From Sycon ciliatum (Eukaryota > Porifera > Calcarea > Leucosolenida > Sycettidae): a stretch of DNA of 64,000 nucleotides. Position 1 is the first letter of the stretch; each line of letters begins with the position of its first letter. A program made the position numbers and the translations under genes. The DNA is taken from assembly GCF_964019385.1 (NCBI RefSeq), contig NC_088655.1:23657576-23721575 (forward strand), read 5' to 3'. This document shows, one piece after another, positions 12,092-18,036 of this stretch. The notes beneath the pieces are model-generated. The model saw only the letters and a program-made list of their open reading frames with translations. It searched no databases and was not told the origin of the DNA.

Positions 12092-12927
12092 CGGGTCACT
12101 TCCAGTATGCTACGCAACAAACCTTCGTGTTGTTGTACGTGGTGGACAGCAGAATCGCCTTGTCACCGGAAGACGCACCAGTGGCCTCCAAGTATAGATA
12201 ATGGCCTAGAACACAGAGGAAGAAAGCAGGAGTGGCAATTGCAGTCTTATTAAAGGCACAGAGAACCGGAGAAGACTCATGGCTCCACCCAAGGCGGATG
12301 GAGGACACCACGCTCACTGATTGTAACGAATGGGAGGGCACGGGTGGGGAGATTCCTCCAGGAACCAGCAAAAACAATGCACTCTTGAACTACACCCCCC
12401 CCCCGAACCGAAAAAGAACCTTCAACCATGGAACACGTCCCTTACGTGCCGGCGTGCCTGTGGTGAGCTCGGTCCGGTTCCCGACGAAACTACCTCCCCC
12501 CCCCCGACCGAAAAAGAACCTTGAAGCATGGAACCCGTCCCTTATGTCCCGTTGTGCTTGTGGTGCGGTCGGTTGTCTGTCCGATTCCCGACGAAACTAC
12601 CCCCCCCCCCCGGGACCTAAAAAAAGAACTTTGGAGCATGGCGGAACGTGTTCCCTACCTGCCGTTGTGCCTGTGGTGTGGTTGCTTGTCAGTCCGGTTC
12701 CCGACGAAACTACCCCCCCCCCCGGACCTAAAAAAAGAACTTTTTGCAGTATGGCAAAACGTGTTCCCTACCTGCCGTTGTGCCTGTGGTGTGGTCGGTC
12801 GTCGGTCCGGTTCCCACCGACGTCGTGGCGGAACGACTGCGAATCCAGTCTTCTTGGTCGCCCGTCTTGGCGTTCGTGTAGTAGCTGAAGCCGTCGTCGA
12901 ACGTCGCCAACGGTGGATTCCGGCAAG
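1003..12927 (-). CDS. MAM-domain protein gene, partial, three MAM repeats (gene-level entry)
   Basis: Fourteen exons read on the minus strand assemble into three complete MAM domains of about 169, 167 and 165 residues, followed by a possible 8-residue linker exon. MAM domains are extracellular adhesion and recognition modules with four conserved cysteines. Each copy here shows the expected order: a first Cys; a GTGP.xDHT-like motif; a YxYxE strand; Cys followed by SFWYHMYG; a TGDQG.W turn; a DIAxDD motif; and a closing Cys. Exon lengths per copy are 156/83/177/91, 153/95/60/102/91 and 153/83/52/122/85 bp; each set is divisible by three and each cassette starts and ends in phase 1, the signature of exon shuffling. 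No signal peptide, transmembrane segment, start or stop codon is identified, so the gene continues upstream of 12,927 and probably downstream of 1,003. It could be a secreted or receptor-type protein; I cannot say which. Confidence 0.85.
1311..1376. repeat. Poly-C and (CA)n microsatellite
   Basis: A poly-C run then CA repeats directly abut the donor side of the last MAM exon. Confidence 0.9.
1377..1461 (-). CDS. MAM domain 3, exon 5
   Basis: Encodes [20 protein letters not shown] then TFNTSCCQ, between TTCTGTAG and GTATGT. The ATG is internal, not a start. Length 85 bp, ending in phase 1 like the other domain-final exons. Confidence 0.85.
1645..1782. repeat. (GGGA)n purine microsatellite
   Basis: About 130 bp of GGGA/GGA repeats on the plus strand in a MAM intron; open frames across it are repeat translations. 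Confidence 0.95.
2198..2380. mobile_element. MITE-like element, CAGTAAACCTGGT termini
   Basis: Left end CAGTAAACCTGGT and right end AAACCAGGTTTTACT are inverted repeats. The body carries GCGACCACCTG and GACCACCTGG motifs, shared in style with the larger CAGTAAAACCTGT family elsewhere in the window. Confidence 0.6.
2425..2546 (-). CDS. MAM domain 3, exon 4
   Basis: Encodes [34 protein letters not shown] and ADGAYQ between CGTGCAG and GTTAGT. Length 122 bp. Confidence 0.84.
2931..2982. repeat. (CA)n with CG interruptions
   Basis: CA/CG-rich microsatellite immediately intronic to MAM domain 3 exon 3. Confidence 0.9.
2992..3043 (-). CDS. MAM domain 3, exon 3
   Basis: Encodes [17 protein letters not shown] and ends within a Gly codon at ACCG/GTGCGT. 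The codon completes in the next exon to give TTGTLNVF, which matches the IGTLEV segment of the other repeats and supports this donor. Confidence 0.83.
3191..3300 (+). repeat. Dispersed stem-loop repeat, copy 1
   Basis: Contains ACTCGGCTGG and CCAGCCGAGT as a hairpin, then TTTTCCGCATCCGCAGGA and GCGCCACCGCCCTC. Related copies lie at 10,363, 49,270, 53,569 and, for the 3' part only, 59,820. Confidence 0.65.
3507..3589 (-). CDS. MAM domain 3, exon 2
   Basis: Encodes [18 protein letters not shown] followed by [10 protein letters not shown], between GCTGCAG and GTACGT. Length 83 bp, identical to the domain-1 counterpart. Confidence 0.83.
3627..3757 (+). repeat. (AAC)n blocks flanking a retroposon 3' tail
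   Basis: Two AAC runs (3,627-3,653 and 3,685-3,757) surround the stem-loop tail at 3,654-3,690. Confidence 0.9.
3654..3690 (+). mobile_element. Retroposon 3' tail stem-loop, copy 1
   Basis: CCTTATTGGCGTCATGCCA forms a short hairpin (TGGC/GCCA) followed by TCGTGGAATAAAAGAATAAT and a simple repeat, as in LINE 3' ends that are recognised by their reverse transcriptase. Confidence 0.6.
3814..3860 (+). mobile_element. Retroposon 3' tail stem-loop, copy 2
   Basis: CTTATTGGCCACAGGCCA then TCGTGAGAATAAAAG; same plan as copy 1 with a different but still paired stem (TTGGCC/GGCCA). Confidence 0.55.
4063..4215 (-). CDS. MAM domain 3, exon 1
   Basis: Encodes [20 protein letters not shown] and then [17 protein letters not shown] with RDHTTG, between TTTTGCAG and GTTAGT. 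Length 153 bp, phase 1 entry. Confidence 0.88.
4250..4359. repeat. (CA)n microsatellite
   Basis: About 110 bp of CA with CG and TA interruptions, just intronic to MAM domain 3 exon 1. Confidence 0.95.
4471..4652. mobile_element. MITE-like element, CCGGAGTATAAGCC termini
   Basis: Left end CTTCCCGGAGTATAAGCCAC and right end GTTTATACTCCGGGAAATAC are imperfect inverted repeats, with a second inner GGCTTATACTCC. The element at 17,873-18,036 has similar ends. Confidence 0.65.
4664..4754 (-). CDS. MAM domain 2, exon 5
   Basis: Encodes [20 protein letters not shown] then GWDAISCNC, between TGCACAG and GTAAGT. It ends in phase 1 and joins directly to the first Cys of domain 3, with almost no linker between the domains. 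Confidence 0.87.
4827..4912. repeat. (CAG)n microsatellite
   Basis: CAG/CAA repeats in an intron; the alanine- and serine-rich frames are repeat translations. Confidence 0.95.
5066..5167 (-). CDS. MAM domain 2, exon 4
   Basis: Encodes [20 protein letters not shown] and continues [14 protein letters not shown], between TTGTCAG and GTGAGT. The SGDQGDVW turn is a MAM hallmark. Confidence 0.87.
5402..5862. mobile_element. TTTCGGC-rich MITE-like elements (two adjoining)
   Basis: Two stretches (about 5,402-5,620 and 5,635-5,862) studded with TTTCGGC on the left and GCCGAAAA on the right. The second shares a long block (CTGCACTGCTGCCGCCTG, then GAACCTTGCAAAAC) with the element at 54,969-55,195. 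Confidence 0.65.
6110..6169 (-). CDS. MAM domain 2, exon 3
   Basis: Encodes [20 protein letters not shown] between TTTCTAG and GTAAGA. This is the most conserved MAM core segment. Confidence 0.9.
6236..6273. repeat. (CA)n microsatellite
   Basis: Pure CA run in the intron between MAM domain 2 exons 2 and 3. Confidence 0.95.
6447..6541 (-). CDS. MAM domain 2, exon 2
   Basis: Encodes [18 protein letters not shown] and ends in DTLCK, placing the second conserved Cys just before the intron rather than after it. Acceptor TTTCAG/GG, donor AAG/GTAATC. It is 95 bp, 12 bp longer than the paralogous exons, which keeps the frame. Confidence 0.85.
6559..6815. repeat. (CAG)n microsatellite
   Basis: About 250 bp of CAG/CAA repeats, giving poly-Leu, poly-Ala and poly-Ser frames that are not genes. 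Confidence 0.95.
7285..7425. repeat. (TTG)n and (GGT)n microsatellite
   Basis: GTT then GGT/GCT repeats in an intron. Confidence 0.9.
7526..7678 (-). CDS. MAM domain 2, exon 1
   Basis: Begins with a 2-base partial codon and Cys-Asp ([12 protein letters not shown]) after TTACCCAG, carries [11 protein letters not shown] and HTGPATDHT, and ends at CCG/GTAAGA. Length 153 bp. Confidence 0.87.
7696..7840. repeat. (GA)n and GACA microsatellite
   Basis: GAGA passing into GACAGAGA repeats directly upstream (minus sense) of MAM domain 2 exon 1. Confidence 0.95.
8209..8372. repeat. (CAGA)n microsatellite
   Basis: CAGA and CAGG tetranucleotide repeats, over 160 bp. Confidence 0.95.
8442..8489. repeat. 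Hairpin with 18-20-bp arms
   Basis: ACCATAGCGTGAGCGATAG and CTATCGCTCATGCTATGGT are near-perfect inverted repeats separated by about 7 bp. Confidence 0.8.
8820..8958 (+). repeat. 11-bp minisatellite CAGACACCATG
   Basis: About 12 units of CAGACACCATG and CAGACAGCATG lie next to MAM domain 1 exon 4. The minus-strand open frame through it is a repeat translation. Confidence 0.9.
8972..9062 (-). CDS. MAM domain 1, exon 4
   Basis: Encodes [20 protein letters not shown] and FASACC, the typical end of a MAM domain. Acceptor is GTGCCAG/ATTC and donor TACG/GTGAGT. The 91-bp length matches the paralogous exon at 4,664-4,754. Confidence 0.85.
9065..9142. repeat. (CA)n microsatellite
   Basis: CA with CG and GA interruptions, directly abutting the acceptor of MAM domain 1 exon 4. 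Confidence 0.9.
9579..10098 (+). repeat. 52-bp satellite, ten units
   Basis: Ten head-to-tail units start at 9,579, 9,631, 9,683 and every 52 bp after. Each unit opens CAGTAAAACCTGTAACTAAA, contains GACCAGCCTGGTACTA and differs from its neighbours by only a base or so. The unit is the terminal segment of a MITE-like element whose other end follows at about 10,238. Confidence 0.95.
10099..10238 (+). mobile_element. Body and right end of the CAGTAAAACCTGT element
   Basis: The stretch after the last 52-bp unit runs through CCAGGCACGGACGGTCTC and GACCACCTGCCACTAAAG to CAGGCTTTACT. The same sequence occurs in the opposite orientation at 18,484-18,724, showing that the 52-bp array is one end of this element. 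Confidence 0.75.
10363..10436 (+). repeat. Dispersed stem-loop repeat, copy 2
   Basis: CACGGTTCGCATGAGACTC, hairpin GGCAGGAAGCC, then TTTCCGCATCCGTAGGAACG and CCACCACCCCTCAAGGATCA. Closely similar to the copy at 53,569. Confidence 0.75.
10741..11361 (+). repeat. 77-bp satellite, eight units
   Basis: Units begin at 10,741, 10,818, 10,895, 10,972, 11,049, 11,126, 11,202 and 11,278 (77 bp, later ones 76 bp). Each has CTGGGATCAGCAATGCACTG, TTCAACACCCCCAGATGACC and GTGTGGGGTGTTATGTGAGT. The array ends about 40 bp from MAM domain 1 exon 3. Confidence 0.95.
11404..11580 (-). CDS. MAM domain 1, exon 3
   Basis: Starts at CGGCAG/TCATGC with the second Cys ([18 protein letters not shown]) and runs through KTGDQGNKW to SKLFQ at CCAG/GTGAGG. 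It is a single 177-bp exon, whereas the same region is split into two exons in repeats 2 (60 + 102 bp) and 3 (52 + 122 bp), so an intron was gained or lost between the copies. Confidence 0.88.
11680..11895. repeat. (CA)n compound microsatellite
   Basis: CA runs with CAGA and CACT interruptions in an intron. Confidence 0.9.
11905..12010 (+). repeat. CA-associated hairpin repeat, copy 1
   Basis: CCCATCGCGAAAGCGATGAT hairpin, then AGCCATAGCAACTTTGTGCT and ATTGCACCATTCAACA. Copies at 63,421 and 63,921 share this order and, like this one, follow (CA)n. Confidence 0.7.
12011..12089. repeat. (CA)n microsatellite
   Basis: Pure CA run of nearly 80 bp. Confidence 0.98.
12123..12205 (-). CDS. MAM domain 1, exon 2
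   Basis: Encodes [18 protein letters not shown] and ends with TTYNNTK at donor GTTTGT. The open frame runs further, but an 83-bp exon with this donor gives the same length and phase as the paralogous exon at 3,507-3,589 and keeps the frame with the next exon. A longer variant using GTGACC at 12,098-12,099 would break the frame. Confidence 0.8.
12412..12771 (-). repeat. Tandem array of partial copies of the preceding exon's 3' end and donor site
   Basis: Units begin near 12,435, 12,538, 12,652 and 12,766 (the last is the real exon end) and repeat roughly every 103-114 bp. Each contains a version of TGCCTGTGGTG followed by CGGTTCCCGACGAAAC, a poly-C tract and a CTAAAAAAAGAACT-like stretch. The C-rich part and the Tyr/His motif region of the exon are decayed in the upstream units. 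In minus-strand sense these are extra copies of the exon's 3' portion lying downstream of it within the intron. Confidence 0.8.
12772..12927 (-). CDS. MAM domain 1, exon 1
   Basis: Acceptor AG precedes a 2-base partial codon and then the first conserved Cys ([12 protein letters not shown]). The exon carries [10 protein letters not shown] and the typical MAM motif [12 protein letters not shown], and ends at GCAG/GTAGGG. The length is 156 bp against 153 bp in the two paralogous exons. The last about 55 bp of this exon, with its donor site, also occur in degenerate tandem copies in the following intron. Confidence 0.85.
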
Positions 12928-13463
12928 CTACAGTGCAAGCAGTGCACACAAACACACATGGGACAGACATGCGGACACACACGCACACACACACGCGCGC
13001 ACATGTACATTCGAATGCATTGGGCCATGCAAGCTAGGACCTTGCACCGTGCCATATTCATCTGTACAATGCAGTTCCGCAGGGCTGGCGGACCCAGGCA
13101 CTTCTAATTTTTATTATTAATTTTTTGTTTTTGTGGGGGAAGTCCCCATACCCACGCCGAATTTAGTTTCCTCCATCTGAAGCGGTTTACTCTTAGTCTT
13201 ACATACGTAAGCACAATGGCACGCAGTGGAACTACACTGTCTCTACTACGATTGCTCCAAAACAGAGAGAGTAGAGGCCGGGGGTGGGAGAGAAATCAAG
13301 TCAAGTACGCGAATTTTTGTTGCGGGGATTTCCATGAGAACGTATCCTAAGTGAAGATAGTTTTCCGTAGCTGCTGGGTACTCGTACTTCGCGAGCATCT
13401 CGCCGCCATGCACGCAAATAAGCTAGGGAACAAAATGTTATTGTACTGAGTTTTGCAGAGATC

Positions 13464-13727
13464 TCACGTTCGAAAACTGTTCCATCGTGCCGAGCTCCAC
13501 ACCGAGACAACGCTCCAGTGTGAATATGCTGGTGCGCCTGAGAGAGGAACCAATTCTTGTACACAGTTTGTGCAACACGCTAGTACGGAAAAATCGTTAT
13601 CCGTGTTGGCAACACAAAACTCGCCATCGCGCAGATCAGCCAGCAAATCGTAGCTGCACACACCTACAAATCCATTCACGTGCCGCAGACGATCCTCAAC
13701 GTCTTCATTGCTCAGCGGTTCATCCAT
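13464..13727 (-). CDS. Unrecognised ORF with a possible adenain/Ulp1-like protease fragment
   Basis: An 87-codon frame on the minus strand starts MDEPLSNEDVEDRLRHVNGF and continues VGVCSYDLLADLRDGEF then CVANTDND. The order F-x-GV-x2-D-x-L followed by VANTD resembles the N-terminal part of adenain-like cysteine proteases found in Polinton/Maverick elements. The expected catalytic His-Trp segment is not present in frame (only a later SHW), so if the resemblance is real the fragment is broken. It could be chance; no search was run. Confidence 0.3.
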   Translation of the reverse strand: MDEPLSNEDVEDRLRHVNGFVGVCSYDLLADLRDGEFCVANTDNDFSVLACCTNCVQELVPLSGAPAYSHWSVVSVWSSARWNSFRT

Positions 13728-13783
13728 TCTGTTGAGCGTGTGGACTGCGCGCGCGCGGGCGTGCGTGCGGTGAACCTCATACT

Positions 13784-14230
13784 CTATAGAGAATTTCCTC
13801 TGAGAATTGCATAAACCTTTCGAATGGAGTGGTTGTTGTTTTTCAGCACGCCAATCACAAAGTCTTTGTCGGTGGTGAGAACCCTGTGCAAGCCGTGCAT
13901 GAAGTGATCCGGGTTCATGAGCTGCGCTTCCACCGTGCTTGCGTACGTCTGTGACATCTCTTCCAGGCCTCTGAACTTGTTACCTGCCGAGCCGGGGACG
14001 GTGAGCGAGAGCTGCAGGATGGTGGCCAGTTTGGTTCGAAATCCCGAGAAACCGGAAAATTGCGCCGTGAGGCCGAGGTCACGCAGTGCCACCCTCTCGA
14101 ACGGGTATTTAGCCAGGTAAATGCGATAAGTTTCGTTCGTCAAGGCTACATAGTCTCTCCAGATCGTGGACTCGACGCGTTGTCGCACACTTTCCAGCTC
14201 GCCTGCGTGTAATGATATGCAAGAAGGCAT
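13784..14230 (-). CDS. Unrecognised 148-codon ORF
   Basis: The longest non-repetitive frame in this part of the window. It has balanced composition and reads like coding sequence (for example VESTIWRDYVALTNETYRIY and LTVPGSAGNKFRGLEEM), ending ILRGNSL. It lies 57 bp upstream (minus sense) of the protease-like ORF and may belong to the same element or gene. No domain recognised. Confidence 0.4.
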   Translation of the reverse strand: MPSCISLHAGELESVRQRVESTIWRDYVALTNETYRIYLAKYPFERVALRDLGLTAQFSGFSGFRTKLATILQLSLTVPGSAGNKFRGLEEMSQTYASTVEAQLMNPDHFMHGLHRVLTTDKDFVIGVLKNNNHSIRKVYAILRGNSL

Positions 14231-14906
14231 TACAGATGGACCTAGTGGACATCGTTAAAACGGCAATCAGGGTTTCTCCATCCATTCGCCGTGCAATTAT
14301 ATCAGAGCGAGTGAAGAAGTTGTCAACGAACTTCTTTCCTACAAAGCTATCATCTCCCGTCGCCGATGGGAAGAAGGTGGGAGTTGACAGTCAACTCTCA
14401 CCGCTGAGGATTATACCATGAACAAGGTTCAACGGTATGCGATATTCGTGTCGGCTGTGTCCTGGTGGCGCGATACCAAGAAGTATAAATGTACGCTGAG
14501 TGCGTGTCCGGTCGACAAGGTTGAGAAGACCGGAGCGACGTTGAGGGTCATGAAAGAAGGGGACGGTGAGGCCTTCGTCATTGCAGATGCAGAGCTCTGC
14601 AAGTTGGCAGAGGGCTTCTCCGAGAAGTGGAATTCCACAACAGCATGCGATGACGACGAAAATTGCCAAGTTCTGCACCGACTCGGAGTCGGTGGAGAAA
14701 GACGAAGACTAAAAGGCCAAGTCAAGGACAGGCGAGAATGCGCAAAAGATGAAGAACGAGCAGCTGGGATGGTTTTTTTTAAGGCTGAACGAAGCATCGA
14801 GTCAGGAAACCGGAGCCAAAGCCTCGTAGGCCGGACAACTGTAGCAAAAGAACCCACTCGGACTCGGAGTCGGAGCCTCGGTCTCGCCCGTGACGTGACA
14901 TGGTAA
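14212..14906 (+). CDS. Unrecognised ORF pair, intact copy A
   Basis: A 162-codon ORF (14,418-14,906) starts MNKVQRYAIFVSAVSWWRDT and contains YKCTLSACPVDKVEKTGAT and ELCKLAEGFSEKWNS. It is preceded by a 69-codon ORF (14,212-14,421) with VKKLSTNFFPTKLSSP. A second, diverged copy of both segments lies at 15,565-16,108. Conservation of the protein pattern between copies (WWR, YKCTL, CPVD, VEKTGAT, KLA, KWNS) argues this was a real coding unit. Family unknown. Confidence 0.45.
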
Positions 14907-14939
14907 ATTCTACAACTGGTACTTTACAAGACTCAGGTT

Positions 14940-15130
14940 ACGTTTGGTTGGTCACATTCCCAAATGGGAGTCACTTGGAATCACTCGGAATCATTCTCGC
15001 CCGTTTGGTTGGTCAAAAAAGTGCGTTAGGTTGATCCCATTCCAGAATGGGAATCGTTCAGAACGATTCTTTTTGGAGAATGATCATTCCACATCACATG
15101 CTGGAATGAGCATATCAACGAACGCACTGC
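14940..15130. other. Short inverted and direct repeats around CATTCC/GGAATG
   Basis: Contains CGTTTGGTTGGTCA twice (near 14,942 and 15,002), and ATTCCAGAATGGGAATCGTT with many near-palindromic CATTCC and GGAATG pieces. It may be a small degenerate element between the two ORF copies; no coding content seen. Confidence 0.4.
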
Positions 15131-15229
15131 GCAGCGTGTTCGCGCACGTCTTACATCATACAAAAATCCAACTTGCCCTCGGCCGATCCTCGATAGACCC
15201 TCATCACCTGATGCAGTGATGGTTGAACG

Positions 15230-15517
15230 GTGGCGATTATGACGAAGCAGAATGACTGCTTTCTTGCTATAAAACCACCCTCCAATCCTTCACTCAGTAT
15301 CCGTGACTTCTCCAGTTCAGTGTTGTGTACAGTTACACTACCTGACCATGTTTTCCTCAACGTTCCCAAAACCTTTATAGTTGGTGCAGTGGAGAAGGGG
15401 TTGCAAACCCGCGGCACAAAGGTCCGAGGGAGGACATATCCAGACCTCGCACCTGGTGCAACATTCTTTCACCCAGAAAATACCGCACCGGCGTTCTTGT
15501 GCGAGGGCATTGCCTGA
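15230..15517 (+). CDS. Unrecognised 95-codon ORF
   Basis: The frame includes VFLNVPKTFIVGAVEKG and GATFFHPENTAPAFLCEGIA. Composition looks protein-like, but an overlapping minus-strand frame is equally long and no family is recognised. It lies between the duplicated ORF copies. Confidence 0.25.
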   Translation: MAIMTKQNDCFLAIKPPSNPSLSIRDFSSSVLCTVTLPDHVFLNVPKTFIVGAVEKGLQTRGTKVRGRTYPDLAPGATFFHPENTAPAFLCEGIA

Positions 15518-15564
15518 AAGGTCCAAACGCCCAAGTGACTGTGGAGGTGCCCATAGAACTAAGT

Positions 15565-16108
15565 GATAATTATGGTTAAGACAGTCACGGCGATTAAAGT
15601 GTCGCCATCCGCGAGGTGTGCCATTAGCTCCGAGCGAGTTGACAAGCTGACAACAAACTTCTTTCCCACAAAGCTGTCGACTCCTAGTTTGGCAAGCTAA
15701 CGCCCAACTTCTTCCCGACAAAGCTGTCGACGCCTAGTTCGAGTGGAAAGAAGGTGGGAGTCGACCGATCTATGTAAAAGCCACATCGACGATTGAAATG
15801 GACGACTTCACAATGAATAAGACTCGGCAATATGCCATGTTTGTGTTAGCCGCGTCATGGTGGAGAGAGCAAAACGAATACAAATGCACGCTGGGCGTAT
15901 GCCCGGTGGACGCCGTGGAGAAGACCGGCGCAACAATGAGAGCGCTGAATGAGGGAGATGAATGAGGGAGGTGAGGAACGCCTCAACATCCCCGATGAAG
16001 AGCTCAGAAAGTTGGCGGATGGACTCCGCGGCAAGTGGAACTCAGGCACATCCGCATCCACAGAGGAGGAGGAGGATGAGGCAGTGAAGGAGCTGTTCGT
16101 TGCGTAAT
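15565..16108 (+). pseudogene. Unrecognised ORF pair, broken copy B
   Basis: This matches copy A: SERVDKLTTNFFPTKLSTP upstream, then MNKTRQYAMFVLAASWWREQ, YKCTLGVCPVDAVEKTGAT and, in a shifted frame, DEELRKLADGLRGKWNSGT with an acidic tail EEEEDEAVKELFVA. A short duplication of GAATGAGGGAG near 15,948-15,970 causes the frameshift and stops. The upstream segment also has stops. A degenerate paralogue of copy A. Confidence 0.5.
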
Positions 16109-16120
16109 GTTTAACTTTAC

Positions 16121-16130
16121 GCGCGCACAC

Positions 16131-16181
<51 letters not shown>
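16121..16181. repeat. (CA)n microsatellite
   Basis: Pure CA run directly after copy B. Confidence 0.97.
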
Positions 16182-16184
<3 letters not shown>

Positions 16185-16539
16185 CTCATTGTAAATACTT
16201 GCTCTTATGCAATTTCAATTGTATTGTATTCCTCCAATCTTGGCATGTGTAGTCCACATGGTCGCCCTTTTCTCTGTTTATAACTGTTGGTTGTTTATTA
16301 TTTCTTTGAGTCTTTTCCCGGGAGTCTTTCCCGTTGTCTTTTTGTCGAGTCTTGTTTTCGTCTTTCTCCTCCTGTGCCCTCGCCGTTTATTATTGACAAG
16401 TGAATACTAGTATTGAAGCTAACTGAACGGTGCGTTGTTGAGTGACCGGGGCCAGGGGGAGAAGGCAATACTATTTCTACTTCAATCGAGTACATTGTAA
16501 TAGTTTAGTGAGGTACCATTGCCATTGGCCTCTGTATTT

Positions 16540-16734
16540 TAGGCCTTTGCGGATAATGGCGGCAGAAAAATTGGCAGAATTCGGTACTTTTTCTGGTAAG
16601 TTTCATGCATGTTTGGTATGTGGATAAAGAAATGGAGCAGAATTCGAAGAATTGCCCGCCATAAGGTTTGTATGGTTCTGCCAATTTCACTGCTTTTCGA
16701 GCAGAATCTTCTACCTTTCCGAGCAGAATCCGCC
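16540..16734. mobile_element. GCGGATAATG/CAGAATCCGCC element, copy 1
   Basis: Runs from GCCTTTGCGGATAATGGCGG through GGCAGAATTCGGTACTTTTT, TTCATGCATGTTTGGTATGT and GCCCGCCATAAGGTTTGTAT to GAGCAGAATCCGCC. Imperfect inverted ends. Related copies are at 17,132, 24,593, 28,171, 30,176, 45,940, 46,990, 47,590 and 48,712, in both orientations. Confidence 0.75.
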
Positions 16735-16814
16735 AATGCCTAATGTATTTACATGTAGTTGTGACAAGAACACAATGCTACAGACAGAGCTAGAGACAGA
16801 GCTAGAGTCGGTTT

Positions 16815-17095
16815 ACTGTAAGAGCAGAAATTTTCGGTGGTGGAATATTTTCAGTATTCTCCAAAATTGGCGGTTCGGTGGAGGGAAATTTTCGGTAAAC
16901 CCGCTTTCCAGGTAAGTGTTCTAGTACTGGTACTTGCAGTGCATACATACATGTACATGTAGCACATGTCATGCAACCAAACTTTCAGTGCGTTTTATTT
17001 TCGGTAAAAATTGTCGGTACCGAACTCGCCCCCCCCCCCCCACGAAGTTACCGAAAATAGAACACCACCGAAAATTTCTGCTTTTACAGTACATG
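16815..17095. mobile_element. TTTTCGGT MITE-like elements
   Basis: TTTACTGTAAGAGCAGAAAT then TTTTCGGTGG at the left, and CCACCGAAAATTTCTGCTTT then TACAGTA at the right, are inverted. The inner part also holds TTTTATTTTCGGTAAAA and a poly-C tract. Confidence 0.65.
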
Positions 17096-17131
17096 CGGGT
17101 TGCAAATCCACTGAACTCTCCATAGTAGCTC

Positions 17132-17395
17132 TTGGCGGATAATGCTCGAAGAATTGGCGGATTCTGCTCGAAAAGCAGAGTGAAAATAATACAAAGTTGA
17201 AACCCTATGCCGGACAGGCACTTCCTGCTCCGTTCCTGTGGGGCTGCTCCGCACACTTTTTTTAGTTAGCGCTGCGTGCACATGCCACGAGTCGGAGATT
17301 AAGTTTATCCACATACCAATCATGTGTGAAATATACCAGAAAAAGTATCAAAATGCTGCCAAGTTTTCTGCCGGGATTATCCGCCAAGGGCTACA
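17132..17395. mobile_element. GCGGATAATG element, copy 2 (rearranged)
   Basis: Ends CTTGGCGGATAATGCTCGAA and GGGATTATCCGCCAAG are inverted repeats, with the usual ACCAGAAAAAGTA segment on the right. The middle is replaced by unrelated sequence around 17,185-17,280. Confidence 0.6.
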
Positions 17396-17471
17396 CCATA
17401 GCCATGCTAATACCGTGGAAAACATTATGCTACAGCAGTACGGAGGGAGGTACATTGCATTATACCGGTGA

Positions 17472-17691
17472 TAGAGAGGTTAACACCTTAATTAAGATGC
17501 ACGTTATTTCCGACGTGATGCGAAAGTTCAGCTCGCGTTACGATGATTTGGCCGGCGCGTCGAAAAACAACGCGAGTGACCTGCAGCTCACGTCGAAATA
17601 ATGATTTGAAGTCACAGTTTACCCCAAATTTGACGTGAAATTGCGCGTCACGTCGGAAATAACGTGCATCTTAAAACCTCTCTAGTGGATA
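17472..17691. mobile_element. Foldback MITE with AGAGAGGTT ends
   Basis: Inverted arms: AGAGAGGTTAACACCTTAAT, AAGATGCACGTTATTTCCGA on the left and TCGGAAATAACGTGCATCTT, AAAACCTCTCT on the right. The body is rich in CGTCGA and GCGCGTC motifs. Confidence 0.8.
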
Positions 17692-17693
17692 CT

Positions 17694-17876
17694 ACTGGCG
17701 TGGACATGGAAATCCGGTCGCACGTCTAGCGGCCCCAGGGCGCTGGCCATGCAGCCGTGGATAAGCAGAGCAGACATGCTGCAGATCGCGCGCATCGGAT
17801 CAAGCGCTGTTCTGTACGCGCTGCTGAGGGCGCCGGCCCCCGTCAATCGACTGGATTTCCATGTCCACTACACTAC
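17694..17876. mobile_element. Foldback element, GTGGACATGGAAATCC arms
   Basis: GCGTGGACATGGAAATCCGG on the left pairs with CTGGATTTCCATGTCCAC on the right. It directly abuts the elements on both sides. Confidence 0.65.
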
Positions 17877-18036
17877 GGTGTTTTTCGGAGGACAGTGCGC
17901 ACCTTTGTATAACGCGCACTCCCAATCTTCATTGAAGTACATGCATTTCATATTCGGAGCATAGTGCGCACCTGCAATTTAGGGCCTAAAATAGCACATC
18001 TAAAGTGCGCACTATACTCCGGAAAATACGCTACTT
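17873..18036. mobile_element. MITE-like element, TTTTCGGAG/CAGTGCGCAC ends
   Basis: ACGGTGTTTTTCGGAGGACA with GTGCGCAC on the left is inverted relative to GTGCGCACTATACTCCGG with AAAATACGCT on the right. Three GTGCGCAC motifs lie inside. Confidence 0.7.

Noticed and set aside
12100-12205. Longer version of MAM domain 1 exon 2 using the donor at 12,098-12,099
   Set aside because: It gives 106 bp and breaks the frame with the next exon; the 83-bp form matches the paralogous exon.
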